A stretch of DNA of 64,000 nt from JALZCH01 sp036400075. GTDB lineage: Bacteria; Acidobacteriota; Blastocatellia; Pyrinomonadales; Pyrinomonadaceae. Positions within the stretch are counted from its first letter, which is position 1; each line of letters starts with the position of its first letter. Made by a program: the position numbers and the translations under genes. The notes under the pieces were generated by a model, which saw only the letters and a list, made by a program, of their open reading frames with translations, was not told where the DNA came from and ran no database searches. Below, in pieces: positions 52,972 through 62,347 of the stretch. The stretch spans positions 1 to 64,000 of the forward strand of contig DASWLV010000016.1 in the NCBI GenBank assembly GCA_036400075.1. The letters are read 5' to 3'.

Positions 52972-53006
52972 AGCCGATTCAAAATGGTTTTTTGAATCGG
53001 CTTTTT
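52972..53006 (+). terminator. Intrinsic terminator after the carboxypeptidase-regulatory-like gene
   Basis: Perfect 13-bp stem (52972-52984 with 52990-53002), a 5-nt loop and TTTTT directly after, 25 bp past the stop codon. The priA start follows 66 bp later. Confidence 0.92.
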
Positions 53007-53071
53007 CTTGTGTCCAGACTTGCCGCGCAGTTTGGCTTTAGCTATCTTTGGCATTTGATTTGATACGCTCA

Positions 53072-55576
53072 ATGCCGATTGCAGATAAAAATCCGAATGT
53101 TCCGGCTGCTGAATTTGTCGAAGTCGCGCTGCCGCTGCCCATTCGACAAACCTTCACTTACCGTTTGCCGAACGGCTTACGCGCTCGCACGCGCGTCGGC
53201 GCGCGTCTGCTCGTTCCGTTTCGCAATCAACAAATGACGGCTTACGCAGTCGCGCTGCACGATGAATTGGACGGAGCGCTCGGTTTGGAAACGGAGAAAA
53301 TTAAAGACGCGCTTGAATTAATTGATTTGGAGCCGATAATTGCGCCCGAAATTTTACGCTTAACAGCGTGGATTGCCGATTATTACAGTTGTTCGTGGGG
53401 CGAAATCATCAAAGCCGCTTTGCCCGCCGGAGTCAATGCGACGATTGAGCAAATCTGCATTGCAACTCCGTTTGGCAAAGACGAGATTTTGCGGCTCTCG
53501 GAAAAACAATTAAAAACCGCGAAAGCGCAGATTTTGCGGCTCGTCGCCGAAAAGGGGGAAATTTCGCTGCGCGAATTGGGAAAAAGTTTTGGCGAAACGG
53601 CGGCGAAAAGAAACATCCGTGAGCTTGAAGCTAAAAACTGGATTAAAATTTTTCACCGCGTTTTGACTACGCAGGCGAAACCGAAACGCCGCAAAGCCGT
53701 GCGGCTGCTTCCGCCGGAAAACCACGGCGAAAACGGCAACGGCGCTAAAAAATTAACCGAAGGGCAAAATCGGGTCATTGAGTTTTTACTTGAAAATGAA
53801 GGCGAATTCGGTTTCGCCGAATTGCTCGAAGCCGCCGAAGTTTCCGCTTCGGCAATCAACACGCTCGAAAAACGCGGCGTTGTAGAAACTTTCGTCCGCG
53901 AAGTTCGGCGCGATCCGCTCGCGCACGCCAAATTGCCGAAGAAAAACGATTTGGTTTTGACTGCGGAGCAATCCGCAGTTTTGTCGGAAATTATTCACGC
54001 CGCTTCGGAAAATGAGTATCGAGCGTTTCTGCTGCACGGCGTCACGGGCAGCGGCAAAACCGAAATTTATATTCGCGCGATGCAGTTTGCGCTTCAGCAA
54101 GGAAAAACCTCGTTGATGCTCGTCCCGGAAATCGCTTTGACGCCGGTTTTTTCGCGCCGCTTGCGCGTGATTTTCGGCGAAGCGGTGGCGATTTTGCATT
54201 CGTCGCTTTCGGTCGGCGAGCGTTTCGACGAATGGCGCAGAATCAAGGCAGGCGAAGCGCGAGTTGTCATCGGGACGCGCTCGGCGGTTTTCGCGCCGCT
54301 TGAAAATTTGGGCGTCGTCGTCGTTGACGAAGAACACGACGGTTCTTACCGGCAGCAGGAATCGCCGTTTTATCACGCCCGCGATGTCGCCGTCGTGCGC
54401 GCCAGTTTTGCAAAGGCGGTCGTGATTTTGGGTTCGGCAACTCCCGCGCTCGAATCGTTTTACAACGCTGAACGCGAAAAATATCGCCGCCTCACGCTGC
54501 CCGCGCGAATTGGCAATCGTCCGATGGCTGAAGCGGAAATAGTTGATATGCGCGAGGTTTTTAAAGCTACGGGCAAAGACGAAACGCTATCGCCCTTGCT
54601 GCTCGCTGCAATCGAAGAAACGCACGAGCGCGGCGAGCAATCAATTGTTTTGCTCAATCGTCGCGGTTATTCGCAGTTTGTTTTGTGCCGCGCGTGCGGC
54701 GAAACCGTGCGCTGTCCGAATTGCGACGTGACGCTTACGTTTCACCGTAAAGAAAACGCGCTGGTTTGTCATTACTGCAATTTTCGCCAAAAGACGCCGC
54801 GCGTTTGTCCGGCTTGTCAAAGCAAATATATTAATTTCTTGGGCGAAGGAACAGAACAAATTGAAGACCGTCTGCGCCGCAAATTCTCCGATTTGCGAAT
54901 CGCGCGCGTTGATCGCGACACGACCGTCAAAAAACATCTGTTGGAAGACACTCTGCACGATTTTGCCGAAGGCAAAATTGATATGCTCGTCGGAACCCAG
55001 ATGCTCGCCAAAGGTCACGATTTCCCGAATGTGACGCTGGTCGGTGTGGTTTCGGTTGACGCAGGTCTCGGATTGCCGGATTTTCGCGCCGCTGAACGGA
55101 CGTTTCAACTTATTACGCAAGTTGCCGGGCGAGCGGGGCGCGGCGAGCGAGCCGGGAGAGTTTTGATTCAAACTTTTTACCCGGAACATTACGCTTTAAA
55201 ACACGCCTGCGCGCAGGATTACGCGGCTTTTTACAAAACAGAGCGCGCTTTTCGCCAAAAACTCGGTTATCCGCCGTTTTCCGCGCTCGCGTCTTTGCTG
55301 ATTCATCACCCGGATTATGTTCACGCGCTCGAAACCGGCGAGATTTTGCGCGCTTGTCTGGAAAATGCGAATCGTGAAAACGCTTGCCGTATTTTGGGCG
55401 TCGCGCCCGCGCCGCTCGCCCGATTGAAAAACGAGTTTCGGATGCAGATTTTGGTAAAAGCGAAAAATCGCCGCGCGTTGCGCGAGACTCTGGATTTGGC
55501 TTGGGCGGAAGCCGAAGAAAAAAATTGCGATTTGCGCGCGGTTAATCTGGAAATTGACCCGGTAAATCTGCTATAA
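53072..55576 (+). CDS. priA: PriA primosomal replication-restart helicase
   Basis: 834 residues from ATG 53072; a TTG eight codons upstream is also open. The N-terminal 3'-DNA-binding domain begins VEVALPLPIRQTFTYRLP. Helicase motifs are GVTGSGKTEIYI, VPEIALTP, DEEHDGSYRQ and LGSATPALES. Eight Cys of the two zinc sites are in LCRACGETVRCPNCD and CHYCNFRQKTPRVCPACQ. GTQMLAKGHDFPNVTLV and RAGRGER finish the core. It reloads the replisome at stalled forks. Confidence 0.95.
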   Translation: MPIADKNPNVPAAEFVEVALPLPIRQTFTYRLPNGLRARTRVGARLLVPFRNQQMTAYAVALHDELDGALGLETEKIKDALELIDLEPIIAPEILRLTAWIADYYSCSWGEIIKAALPAGVNATIEQICIATPFGKDEILRLSEKQLKTAKAQILRLVAEKGEISLRELGKSFGETAAKRNIRELEAKNWIKIFHRVLTTQAKPKRRKAVRLLPPENHGENGNGAKKLTEGQNRVIEFLLENEGEFGFAELLEAAEVSASAINTLEKRGVVETFVREVRRDPLAHAKLPKKNDLVLTAEQSAVLSEIIHAASENEYRAFLLHGVTGSGKTEIYIRAMQFALQQGKTSLMLVPEIALTPVFSRRLRVIFGEAVAILHSSLSVGERFDEWRRIKAGEARVVIGTRSAVFAPLENLGVVVVDEEHDGSYRQQESPFYHARDVAVVRASFAKAVVILGSATPALESFYNAEREKYRRLTLPARIGNRPMAEAEIVDMREVFKATGKDETLSPLLLAAIEETHERGEQSIVLLNRRGYSQFVLCRACGETVRCPNCDVTLTFHRKENALVCHYCNFRQKTPRVCPACQSKYINFLGEGTEQIEDRLRRKFSDLRIARVDRDTTVKKHLLEDTLHDFAEGKIDMLVGTQMLAKGHDFPNVTLVGVVSVDAGLGLPDFRAAERTFQLITQVAGRAGRGERAGRVLIQTFYPEHYALKHACAQDYAAFYKTERAFRQKLGYPPFSALASLLIHHPDYVHALETGEILRACLENANRENACRILGVAPAPLARLKNEFRMQILVKAKNRRALRETLDLAWAEAEEKNCDLRAVNLEIDPVNLL

Positions 55577-55685
55577 ATCAAATCTTAGCTGAAAGTAACT
55601 GCAATAATCACAACTAAAAGCGCAGAGAATAAAAAAATGTGTGAATTTGCGCGACTTTGTGATTAAATTTGTCTGAATTTTATTA

Positions 55686-56267
55686 ATGAGCGAAGCAACA
55701 GCATTTTTAAAAGCATTTCTGGAAAATCCTTTGACCGTCGGCTCGGTTTTCCCAAGCTCGCCGGCGACCGCCAAGCGAATGGTTAAAGGCATTAAGCCGA
55801 ATGAAAACGCCATCGTTTTGGAGCTGGGCTGCGGTACGGGACCTTTTACCGAAGCGATTGAAAAGATTTTGCCATCGCCGGACGCATATCTCGGAATCGA
55901 GCTAAACGAAGAGTTGGCGCAGATTCTGCACGAAAAATTTCCGCATCTGAACATTGTTTGTGACGACGCCAGTCGCGCTACGGAGATTCATCAAAAATCG
56001 GGTTTAGGCGCGGTGAAATACATTATTTCCGGTTTGCCGTTTGCGTCTTTGCCCGAAGAAGTGAGCGAAGCGGTTTTGGCGGAAGCCGATAAATTTATGC
56101 AGCGCGGCGGATGCGAATTTCGGACGATTCAATACGCCACCTCAACACCTTTGCCGCCCGCCAAAAAGTTTCGCCGAATGATGAACAAAAAATACGGCAA
56201 AGCTCATCGCAGCAAACTTGTCTGGCGCAATCTGCCGCCGACTTATATTTTCACCTGGCGGACTTGA
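55686..56267 (+). CDS. Class I methyltransferase, phospholipid N-methyltransferase-like (PmtA/rRNA-dimethylase fold)
   Basis: 193 residues. The start FLKAFLENPLTVGSVFPSSP is typical of PmtA-like proteins. SAM-binding motif I is VLELGCGTGPFTEAI (~44-58), followed by GIELNEELAQ and ISGLPFASLP in the NLPF-like position. It may methylate phosphatidylethanolamine. No partner gene is present. An rRNA adenine dimethylase is unlikely because the C-terminal helical domain is missing. Confidence 0.82.
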   Translation: MSEATAFLKAFLENPLTVGSVFPSSPATAKRMVKGIKPNENAIVLELGCGTGPFTEAIEKILPSPDAYLGIELNEELAQILHEKFPHLNIVCDDASRATEIHQKSGLGAVKYIISGLPFASLPEEVSEAVLAEADKFMQRGGCEFRTIQYATSTPLPPAKKFRRMMNKKYGKAHRSKLVWRNLPPTYIFTWRT

Positions 56268-56361
56268 AACTTTTCCCTGATGCGCGCAGTATAAATTCAA
56301 CAACTTTCAAGCTAAACCAAACACAGCTCGATTCTGTTATAAAATTTAGGAGCTTCTAAAA

Positions 56362-58077
56362 ATGTTAAGACAAAAAATCGCTGCCGCAGTGATGCTTTCC
56401 TCATTGCTCGCTGCGCCCAATTACGCAATTTTCGCGCAAACCGGCTCGACTAATAATGGCGGTGGTACTGCCGCTGCGTCCGCAAAATCCGTTTATCGCG
56501 CGCCGGACGATGTTCTCGCCAAAATCAAAGATGAAGGTACGAAAAACTCGAAAGTAATGGACACTTTGAGTTATCTGACAGACGTGATCGGACCGCGCTT
56601 GACCAATTCGCCGCAAATGAAACGCGCTAACGAATGGACGCGCGACACGATGGCGAAATGGGGTATGCAAAACGCGCATCTCGAACCTTTCGGACCGTTC
56701 GGACGCGGCTGGTCGCTAAAGAGCTTTTCGGCTCAAGTCGTCGAGCCGCAAGCGTTTCCGGTTATCGCTTACCCGAAAGCCTGGTCGCCGGGAACAAACG
56801 GCGCGGTCACGGGTGATGTCGTTTATCTCGATGCAAAGGACGACGCGGCGCTCGAAAAATACAAAGGACAGCTTCGCGGCAAAATCGTTCTCGTCTCTGA
56901 CGCCCGCTTGCTCGAAGCCGCTTTTAAAGGACTGGGCGCGCGCTACACCGATGAAGAATTGGCAAAACTGGCTGCGCCGCAGCCAGCCCAGCCAGCGCGC
57001 GCAGGCGCTCCAAATCCCGAACAGCTTCAGCGTTTTATGCAGCAGCGATTATTTTCGCTCAAACGGTTGAATCTTTTAGTGCAGGAAGGCGCAGCCGTGA
57101 TGATTGACAACAGCTCGCGGGGCGACGGCGGGACGATTTTCGTTTCCGGCGCGTCGGTCGCACAGGAAATTCCCGCCGACCCGCAAGCTGCGATGCAGCG
57201 TCGCGGCGGAATTTCGCCTCAACAAAAAGAAGCCGAAGGCAAAATGATTCCGCAAATTACGATGGCGAGCGAGCATTACAATCGTCTCGTGCGAATGATT
57301 AAACACGGCGAAAAACCGAAAATGACCGTAGAGCTTGCCGTTCAATATCAGGATCAGGATTTGATGGGCTACAACACGATTGCCGAAATTCCGGGAACAG
57401 ACCCGAAATTGAAAGACGAAATCGTGATGCTCGGCGGACATATGGATTCGTGGCATTCCGGCACGGGCGCGACAGACAACGCCGCCGGTGTTGCGGTCGC
57501 AATGGAAGCCGCGCGGATTATTCAAACACTCGGTTTGAAACCGCGTCGCACTATTCGCGTTGCGCTTTGGAGCGGCGAAGAACAGGGGCTTATCGGCTCG
57601 CGCGCTTATGTTAAAGAGCATTTCGGCGAAATGCAGAGTGCGGGACAAGGCGCAGCGGGAGCTTTGACGAAAAAGCCGAAATACGAAAACCTGTCGGCGT
57701 ATTTCAATCTCGACAACGGAACCGGCAAGATTCGCGGCGTTTATATGCAGGGAAATGCGAGTGTGAGACCGATTTTTGAAACCTGGCTCGCTCCGTTCAA
57801 AGAAATGGGCGCGGCGACTTTAACGATGTCGAACACGGGCGGCACAGACCATCTCGCGTTTGATGCTATTGGTTTGCCGGGTTTCCAATTCATTCAAGAC
57901 GAAATCGAATACGACACGCGCACACACCACTCGAATCAGGACGTTTACGACCGGATTCAGGCGGACGATATGAAACAAGCGGCGACGATTATGGCTGCTT
58001 TCGTTTATCAAACCGCAATGATGGACGAAAAAATGCCGCGCAAAACTTTGCCCGCGCCAACTGCTGCTGCAAGATAA
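56362..58077 (+). CDS. Secreted M28 family metallopeptidase with PA domain
   Basis: 571 residues. The signal peptide ends near YAIFAQTG (~residue 27). The M28 core shows GGHMDSWHSGTGATDNAAG (first zinc His and bridging Asp) and LWSGEEQGLIGSRAYV (catalytic Glu, metal Glu). GGTDHLAFDAIGLPG and the last His in RTHHSNQD are also present. A protease-associated insert with an Ala/Pro-rich stretch lies at residues ~140-330. It is an aminopeptidase or carboxypeptidase of the Q/S type, exported to the periplasm or medium. It ends in a bidirectional terminator. Confidence 0.92.
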   Translation: MLRQKIAAAVMLSSLLAAPNYAIFAQTGSTNNGGGTAAASAKSVYRAPDDVLAKIKDEGTKNSKVMDTLSYLTDVIGPRLTNSPQMKRANEWTRDTMAKWGMQNAHLEPFGPFGRGWSLKSFSAQVVEPQAFPVIAYPKAWSPGTNGAVTGDVVYLDAKDDAALEKYKGQLRGKIVLVSDARLLEAAFKGLGARYTDEELAKLAAPQPAQPARAGAPNPEQLQRFMQQRLFSLKRLNLLVQEGAAVMIDNSSRGDGGTIFVSGASVAQEIPADPQAAMQRRGGISPQQKEAEGKMIPQITMASEHYNRLVRMIKHGEKPKMTVELAVQYQDQDLMGYNTIAEIPGTDPKLKDEIVMLGGHMDSWHSGTGATDNAAGVAVAMEAARIIQTLGLKPRRTIRVALWSGEEQGLIGSRAYVKEHFGEMQSAGQGAAGALTKKPKYENLSAYFNLDNGTGKIRGVYMQGNASVRPIFETWLAPFKEMGAATLTMSNTGGTDHLAFDAIGLPGFQFIQDEIEYDTRTHHSNQDVYDRIQADDMKQAATIMAAFVYQTAMMDEKMPRKTLPAPTAAAR

Positions 58078-58100
58078 TTTCTGCGGCAATCTAAAAATAA

Positions 58101-58130
58101 AAAAGGCGGTTAGCTAACCGCCTTTTTTTC
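58101..58130. terminator. Bidirectional intrinsic terminator overlapping the 3' end of the TPR gene
   Basis: A nearly perfect palindrome with 12-bp arms (58101-58112 and 58115-58126) and a T-run on both strands. It ends the M28 gene on the plus strand. On the minus strand the TPR gene's stop codon (58110-58112) and its last codons lie inside the stem, so coding and terminator sequence are shared. Confidence 0.9.
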
Positions 58131-59366
58131 GTTTGACGCTCCTTTTTCGAGAATCAAAAAATCCGTGAGATAACGCTTCAATTTGTCGCGGTTGTTTTGC
58201 CGGAAAGCATCGTAATCGCGGATGATTCCGGCATCAGGTCGGGCAAGCAAAATGTAGGCTTCGAGCAGTCCGGCATCGTTTATTTCCTGCAATAATTTGA
58301 GCGACGGATTGAGCTGTTTAATATCTTTGCTTTGGTTTTTAACCGCTTCCAAAACGCTTCTCAGCGCGGCGGCTTCTTCCGCCAGACTATGACGATACGT
58401 TTTTTCGTTGGGAAATCTCTTGGAGAATTCGCTCGTGCGCCAGGCTGCGCGGCTAATCCCGTACATCATCCACGCGGCGGAGCCGTCTTTGCTGTCTTTG
58501 AGAATGGATTCATCGAGCGTGATTGTTGTCCGGTCGCCTTTTTCGTTCGAGTTGATTCCGGTTGGAATGTCAATTTTCGGATGCGCGACCTTGAGATTGT
58601 TGATTTGCGCGAACTGAATTAACCCGCGCCAAGCCATCTGGTTGTAAGGTTCGGCAACAATGGCGTCGAAAAATTTATTCTTTGCTTCTTCGGTTTTGCC
58701 GCTCACCATCAATGAATCGCCCCAATAACGATGCGCCGTTTCCCGGTTCTGGTCGAGCGCGATTGCTTTGGCAAACCAAATGCCCGCTTTTTCATGTTCT
58801 TTCGCGCCGTAAAAGCTGTTGCCGGTGTAAAGAGCGGCTTCATACAGAGTCGGGTCAAGGCGGGCGGCTTTTTCGTATAATTCAGCGGCTTTCAAATAAT
58901 TTTTCCCGGCAAAAGCGGCAAACGCTTCGTTCATCGCTTCGTTAGCTTTCGGGTCGTCCGATTTGCCTCGCTCGCCGCCGTCCGGTTTGATTTGGCTGAG
59001 AAGCGAATCGAGCTGCGGATTTCGCAAGCCTAACTCTTTGGCTTTAAGCAGCGCATTTCTGGCTTTTACACGCCCCTCTTTGCGCGACGAGACATCTTTG
59101 GCTTGGTCTGCTTTATGAAGCAATCCGATTCCGAGTCCGAAAAACACATCGGCGTCGGCTTCTTTCGCGGCGGCGAGCTTTTCAAAAAGCGGCAAAGATT
59201 CGACGTATTTGCCATCGTTTATCATTTGAATCGCCCGCTCGCGCTCGGCGGCGAAATTGTTTGGTTTGTCCTGAGCCGAAACTGCGCCGGAGGTTGCGCC
59301 GAGGATTAAACATAAAATCAACAGCAGTTTTACCGCCGCCGATAGTGAGAATTTTCGTGAAATCAT
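58110..59366 (-). CDS. Secreted TPR-repeat protein
   Basis: 418 residues with a signal peptide (AAVKLLLILCLILGATSGAVSA). Tetratricopeptide-like repeats occupy residues ~38-230 (GKYVESLPLFEKLAAAKEAD, NYLKAAELYEKAARLDPTLY, EHEKAGIWFAKAIALDQNRE). The C-terminal half is helical and unassigned (SAAWMMYGISRAAWR). A scaffold role in the envelope is likely but unproven. It lies 75 bp downstream of truB on the same strand. Confidence 0.85.
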   Translation of the reverse strand: MISRKFSLSAAVKLLLILCLILGATSGAVSAQDKPNNFAAERERAIQMINDGKYVESLPLFEKLAAAKEADADVFFGLGIGLLHKADQAKDVSSRKEGRVKARNALLKAKELGLRNPQLDSLLSQIKPDGGERGKSDDPKANEAMNEAFAAFAGKNYLKAAELYEKAARLDPTLYEAALYTGNSFYGAKEHEKAGIWFAKAIALDQNRETAHRYWGDSLMVSGKTEEAKNKFFDAIVAEPYNQMAWRGLIQFAQINNLKVAHPKIDIPTGINSNEKGDRTTITLDESILKDSKDGSAAWMMYGISRAAWRTSEFSKRFPNEKTYRHSLAEEAAALRSVLEAVKNQSKDIKQLNPSLKLLQEINDAGLLEAYILLARPDAGIIRDYDAFRQNNRDKLKRYLTDFLILEKGASNEKKAVS

Positions 59367-59441
59367 CCGATTTTCCTTTCAGCAATTTCAAATTGTGACG
59401 AGATGAATTTAAATTCGATTGCAGAATGTGTCAATTGCTTT

Positions 59442-60353
59442 TTAAGCCGCGCCGAAAACAATTCGCGGTTGGATAACTTGTTCCCGTTCATCGAAAACGC
59501 CGATGGCAACAAGATTTTCCCGCTCGTCACACAAACGAACAAACTCTGCGTCATTAAAATTTGAGAAAATTGGTGTTTTCATTCCGTTGAGCGTCCGGGC
59601 TATTCCGAGTTCATCTAAAACAACGAACGGAAAATGTCCGAGAGCATCGTTTGGGGAAATTAAAACTTGTCCGATTCGATTTTCAATCGCAAGATTCTCA
59701 AGCTCTTCAAGCGTCACTGCTCGGCGTAAATCGAAACTTCCGGCTCGCGTCCGGCGTAGCTCCGCCAGATGCGCGCCCGTTCCTAATTCTTTTCCAATAT
59801 CTTCCGCCAAAACGCGGATGTAAGTTCCGGCTGAACACGCAACGCGAATCGTGATTTGTTCGTTGTTCGTTGTTCGTTGTTCGTTGTTATCAACTTCCAA
59901 TTTTGAAATATTGATTTTAACGGGCTGGCGTTCGATTTCTATGCCTTTGCGCGCAAACTCGTAAAGTTTTTTGCCTGCAATTTTCTTCGCCGAATACATC
60001 GGAGGCGTTTGCTGCGTTTCGCCTCTGAATTTTGATAACGCATTTTCGACCTCTTCGCTCGAAAAATCTCCGCGTCTCCGCGTCTCCGCGTCTCCGCGTC
60101 GCAATCCAGTCCTGTCGCCCGTGTCGGTTGAAAATCCGAATTGGATTGTCGCCAAATATTCTTTTTCGGCTTTGTCGAGAAATTGCGCGAGTCTGGTCGC
60201 TTTGCCGATTAAAACGACCAGAACTCCGGTCGCAAACGGGTCAAGCGTGCCGGTGTGTCCGACGCTGCGCGTTTTTAGAATGCGCCGCACTCTGCCGACG
60301 ACATCGTGCGACGTAAAGCCTTCCGGCTTGTCTATGATTAAAACTCCGTTCAA
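59442..60353 (-). CDS. truB: tRNA pseudouridine-55 synthase TruB
   Basis: 303 residues, with the start placed at TTG 60351-60353. TTG overlaps the TGA of the upstream esterase gene (TTGA), and the next residues, NGVLIIDKPEGFTSHDVV, are the family's usual beginning; the open frame runs 17 codons further but out of the conserved part. The catalytic loop is VGHTGTLDPFATG with Asp38, and later VACSAGTYIRVLAEDIG is intact. Two repeat-derived insertions interrupt the protein: RRGDAETRRRGDF (~85-97) and NNEQRTTNNEQ (~156-166). Confidence 0.93.
   Translation of the reverse strand: MNGVLIIDKPEGFTSHDVVGRVRRILKTRSVGHTGTLDPFATGVLVVLIGKATRLAQFLDKAEKEYLATIQFGFSTDTGDRTGLRRGDAETRRRGDFSSEEVENALSKFRGETQQTPPMYSAKKIAGKKLYEFARKGIEIERQPVKINISKLEVDNNEQRTTNNEQITIRVACSAGTYIRVLAEDIGKELGTGAHLAELRRTRAGSFDLRRAVTLEELENLAIENRIGQVLISPNDALGHFPFVVLDELGIARTLNGMKTPIFSNFNDAEFVRLCDERENLVAIGVFDEREQVIQPRIVFGAA
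59856..59883. repeat. In-frame TTGTTCG heptamer array inside truB
   Basis: Four perfect heptamers plus a decayed fifth (TTGTTAT, to 59890). On the coding strand they give NNEQRTTNNEQ, the same peptide as in the M16 peptidase and phytoene synthase insertions. Confidence 0.94.
60067..60098. repeat. In-frame TCTCCGCG octamer array inside truB
   Basis: Four perfect octamers, 32 bp, encode the Arg-rich RGDAETRRRGD stretch. This is the second repeat-derived insertion in the same gene; it lies in a surface loop just before the conserved QQTPPMYSA motif region. Confidence 0.92.
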
Positions 60354-61135
60354 GATAATTTCGGATACAAAAATTTTAAAACGTCGCCGAAACGCGCCGC
60401 CCAAGCCTGTTCGTTGTGGCGCGCTTCGGGAATTTCCTGATAAGCGAAATCAGCGCCCAATTGCCAGCCTTGCGCGAGCAGCATTTCTTTTAATGCGCGG
60501 ACTTGATGTTTGATTTGCCCGCCTTCTTTTTTGCCGATGTCGAGCCAGATGCGCAAAGGAATTCGTTCGGTCAATTTAGCGGCTTCGCGGATAATTTGGT
60601 TGTTCGCCCACCAGATGGCGGGCGAGATTGCCGCCACGCGCGAAAAAACGTCCGGTCGTTTAAAACCGAGGTGAAGCGAAACCAAACCGCCGAGGCTCGA
60701 ACCGCCTAGTCCGGTAAATTCGCGTTCGGTGCGCGTCAGATATGTTTTATCAATAAATGGCTTTAATTCTTCAATAATCATTCGCCCGTATTGATCCGCC
60801 TGTCCGCCGTGACCTTTCATTCTGCCGCGCTCGGCTTTGACCGGCGTGTACTCGTCAATCCGTTTTCCGCCCGTATTATAAATCCCGACAATTATCAGCG
60901 GCGAGATTTCGCCCGTCAAAATCAATTTTTGCGCCGTTTCGTCCGCGCCCCAAGCCACGCCGCCGAAAGCGTCTTCCGGATTTATCAAATTTTGTCCGTC
61001 GTGCATATACAAAACCGGATAACGTACTTCCGGGCTGACACCGTAACCGGGCGGCAAATAAACCAAAACATTGCGCGGATGGTTTAAAAACTGCGAGCCG
61101 AAATTCTCGTGCATTTTTATCTGTTCAGCAATCAT
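60350..61135 (-). CDS. Alpha/beta hydrolase, enterochelin-esterase-like
   Basis: 261 residues without a signal peptide. Blocks are NVLVYLPPGYGVSP, YPVLYMHDGQNL and the nucleophile LGGSSLGGLVSLH (Ser about 146-147), with His in the ending EARHNEQAWAARF. This fold covers esterase D-like and Fes-like enzymes acting on carboxyl esters; the substrate is unknown. Its stop overlaps the truB start by the TTGA arrangement. Confidence 0.88.
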   Translation of the reverse strand: MIAEQIKMHENFGSQFLNHPRNVLVYLPPGYGVSPEVRYPVLYMHDGQNLINPEDAFGGVAWGADETAQKLILTGEISPLIIVGIYNTGGKRIDEYTPVKAERGRMKGHGGQADQYGRMIIEELKPFIDKTYLTRTEREFTGLGGSSLGGLVSLHLGFKRPDVFSRVAAISPAIWWANNQIIREAAKLTERIPLRIWLDIGKKEGGQIKHQVRALKEMLLAQGWQLGADFAYQEIPEARHNEQAWAARFGDVLKFLYPKLS

Positions 61136-61223
61136 ATTGTGAATATTTTAACTTGAAGGCGCAAAAACATTTTGTGCGAAACGCACGTTTAGATTTTAAT
61201 CGCGAAAGAGTTAAAATTTACAG

Positions 61224-61772
61224 ATGTTTAGAAAGAAGTGGAGTCCGAAAACCGAATCCGACGAGCCGGTTGAAATCAAAGACATAGAGAAAGCCCGCAA
61301 ACGGACGATGGAGCGCGCAGTCCGGCTTCTCGCCGCCAAACCGCGCTCAATCGGCGAATTGCGCGAGCGTCTGTTGGAAAAAAACTGGACGAACGCCGAA
61401 ATCGTCGAAACGGTTCTGCAAAAATTAGAAGAATATAAATTCGTTAACGACGAACAATTCGCGCACGATTTCGCCGCTTCAAAGCTCAGGCAAAAGCTGG
61501 TCGGAAAACGGAAACTTCAGCAAACACTCCAGCAAAAACAGCTCGATAAAGAAACCGTCGAACACGCGCTCGAACAAGTTTACGAAGAAACGCCCGAAGC
61601 GGATTTGGTTGAAGAAGCGATTAAAAAACGCATTCGCTTAAAAGGCTTGCCTGGGAGTCGCGACGAGACGAAAAAGTTTTACGATTATCTGATGCGGCAA
61701 GGCTTTTCTTACGGGCTGATCAACGATAAAATGCGCGAAATTGCTCGCGAGGATTTTGACGAAAATGAGTGA
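61224..61772 (+). CDS. recX: RecX regulatory protein
   Basis: 182 residues with three-helix RecX repeats: RTMERAVRLLAAKPRSIGEL, VETVLQKLEEYKFVNDEQFA and FYDYLMRQGFSYGLINDKM. RecX binds RecA filaments and limits strand exchange. recA is not in the window. The last codons overlap the next gene by 8 bp, so the two are translationally linked. Confidence 0.92.
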   Translation: MFRKKWSPKTESDEPVEIKDIEKARKRTMERAVRLLAAKPRSIGELRERLLEKNWTNAEIVETVLQKLEEYKFVNDEQFAHDFAASKLRQKLVGKRKLQQTLQQKQLDKETVEHALEQVYEETPEADLVEEAIKKRIRLKGLPGSRDETKKFYDYLMRQGFSYGLINDKMREIAREDFDENE

Positions 61773-62247
61773 AATTTTAAATCTGCAAAAATTTGTTTGG
61801 ACTGAAAGCGATTTTGAACAAATGAATTGGCGCGAAGCGAGAGTTTATGCATTTGCATTTCTCCCCGAACGAACGGAATTTCTGCTCGATATTGATTATA
61901 TTCTTCAACGGATTTATCAACCTGAAAATGCGAATTCGCAAAGGTTTTTGGTCGCAGCCGCGACGCTTGTTTTTGAAAACGTCAGCGACCTTAGAATTGA
62001 GCTTGAGCCGAATCAGGAAATAGAAATTATAAATATCGAACGCAGCGCACATCGAAAATCTAAAAATTCGGAATTGATAAATCGTAAAACCGAATGGAAA
62101 TGGATTATTAAAACAAATCAAGGCGACATCGCCTTTCGCGCCGTCGGCTATAAGCAGCATTTTAAAGGTATGCCGATTTTGGGTCAGGAACAGGCTTTGG
62201 ATTTGGATTTACGCGGCGGTTTTTCTTTTTCTCGCGTTAATGAGTGA
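61765..62247 (+). CDS. Conserved-looking cytoplasmic protein, function unknown
   Basis: 160 residues from ATG 61765, overlapping the recX stop by 8 bp. The sequence is beta-rich with no signal or membrane segments: MNWREARVYAFAF, FLLDIDYILQRIY, WKWIIKTNQGDIAFRAVG. It ends GGFSFSRVNE. I do not recognise a family. Linkage to recX may be incidental. Confidence 0.7.
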   Translation: MSEILNLQKFVWTESDFEQMNWREARVYAFAFLPERTEFLLDIDYILQRIYQPENANSQRFLVAAATLVFENVSDLRIELEPNQEIEIINIERSAHRKSKNSELINRKTEWKWIIKTNQGDIAFRAVGYKQHFKGMPILGQEQALDLDLRGGFSFSRVNE

Positions 62248-62347
62248 AACCAGTTACGACAAACGCATTTCCAATCCGTTTTTAACTCTCCAATTTAATC
62301 CGCAATTAGAGCGGTTATGGAATCAGTGAACGGCAAATCAAGCATCA

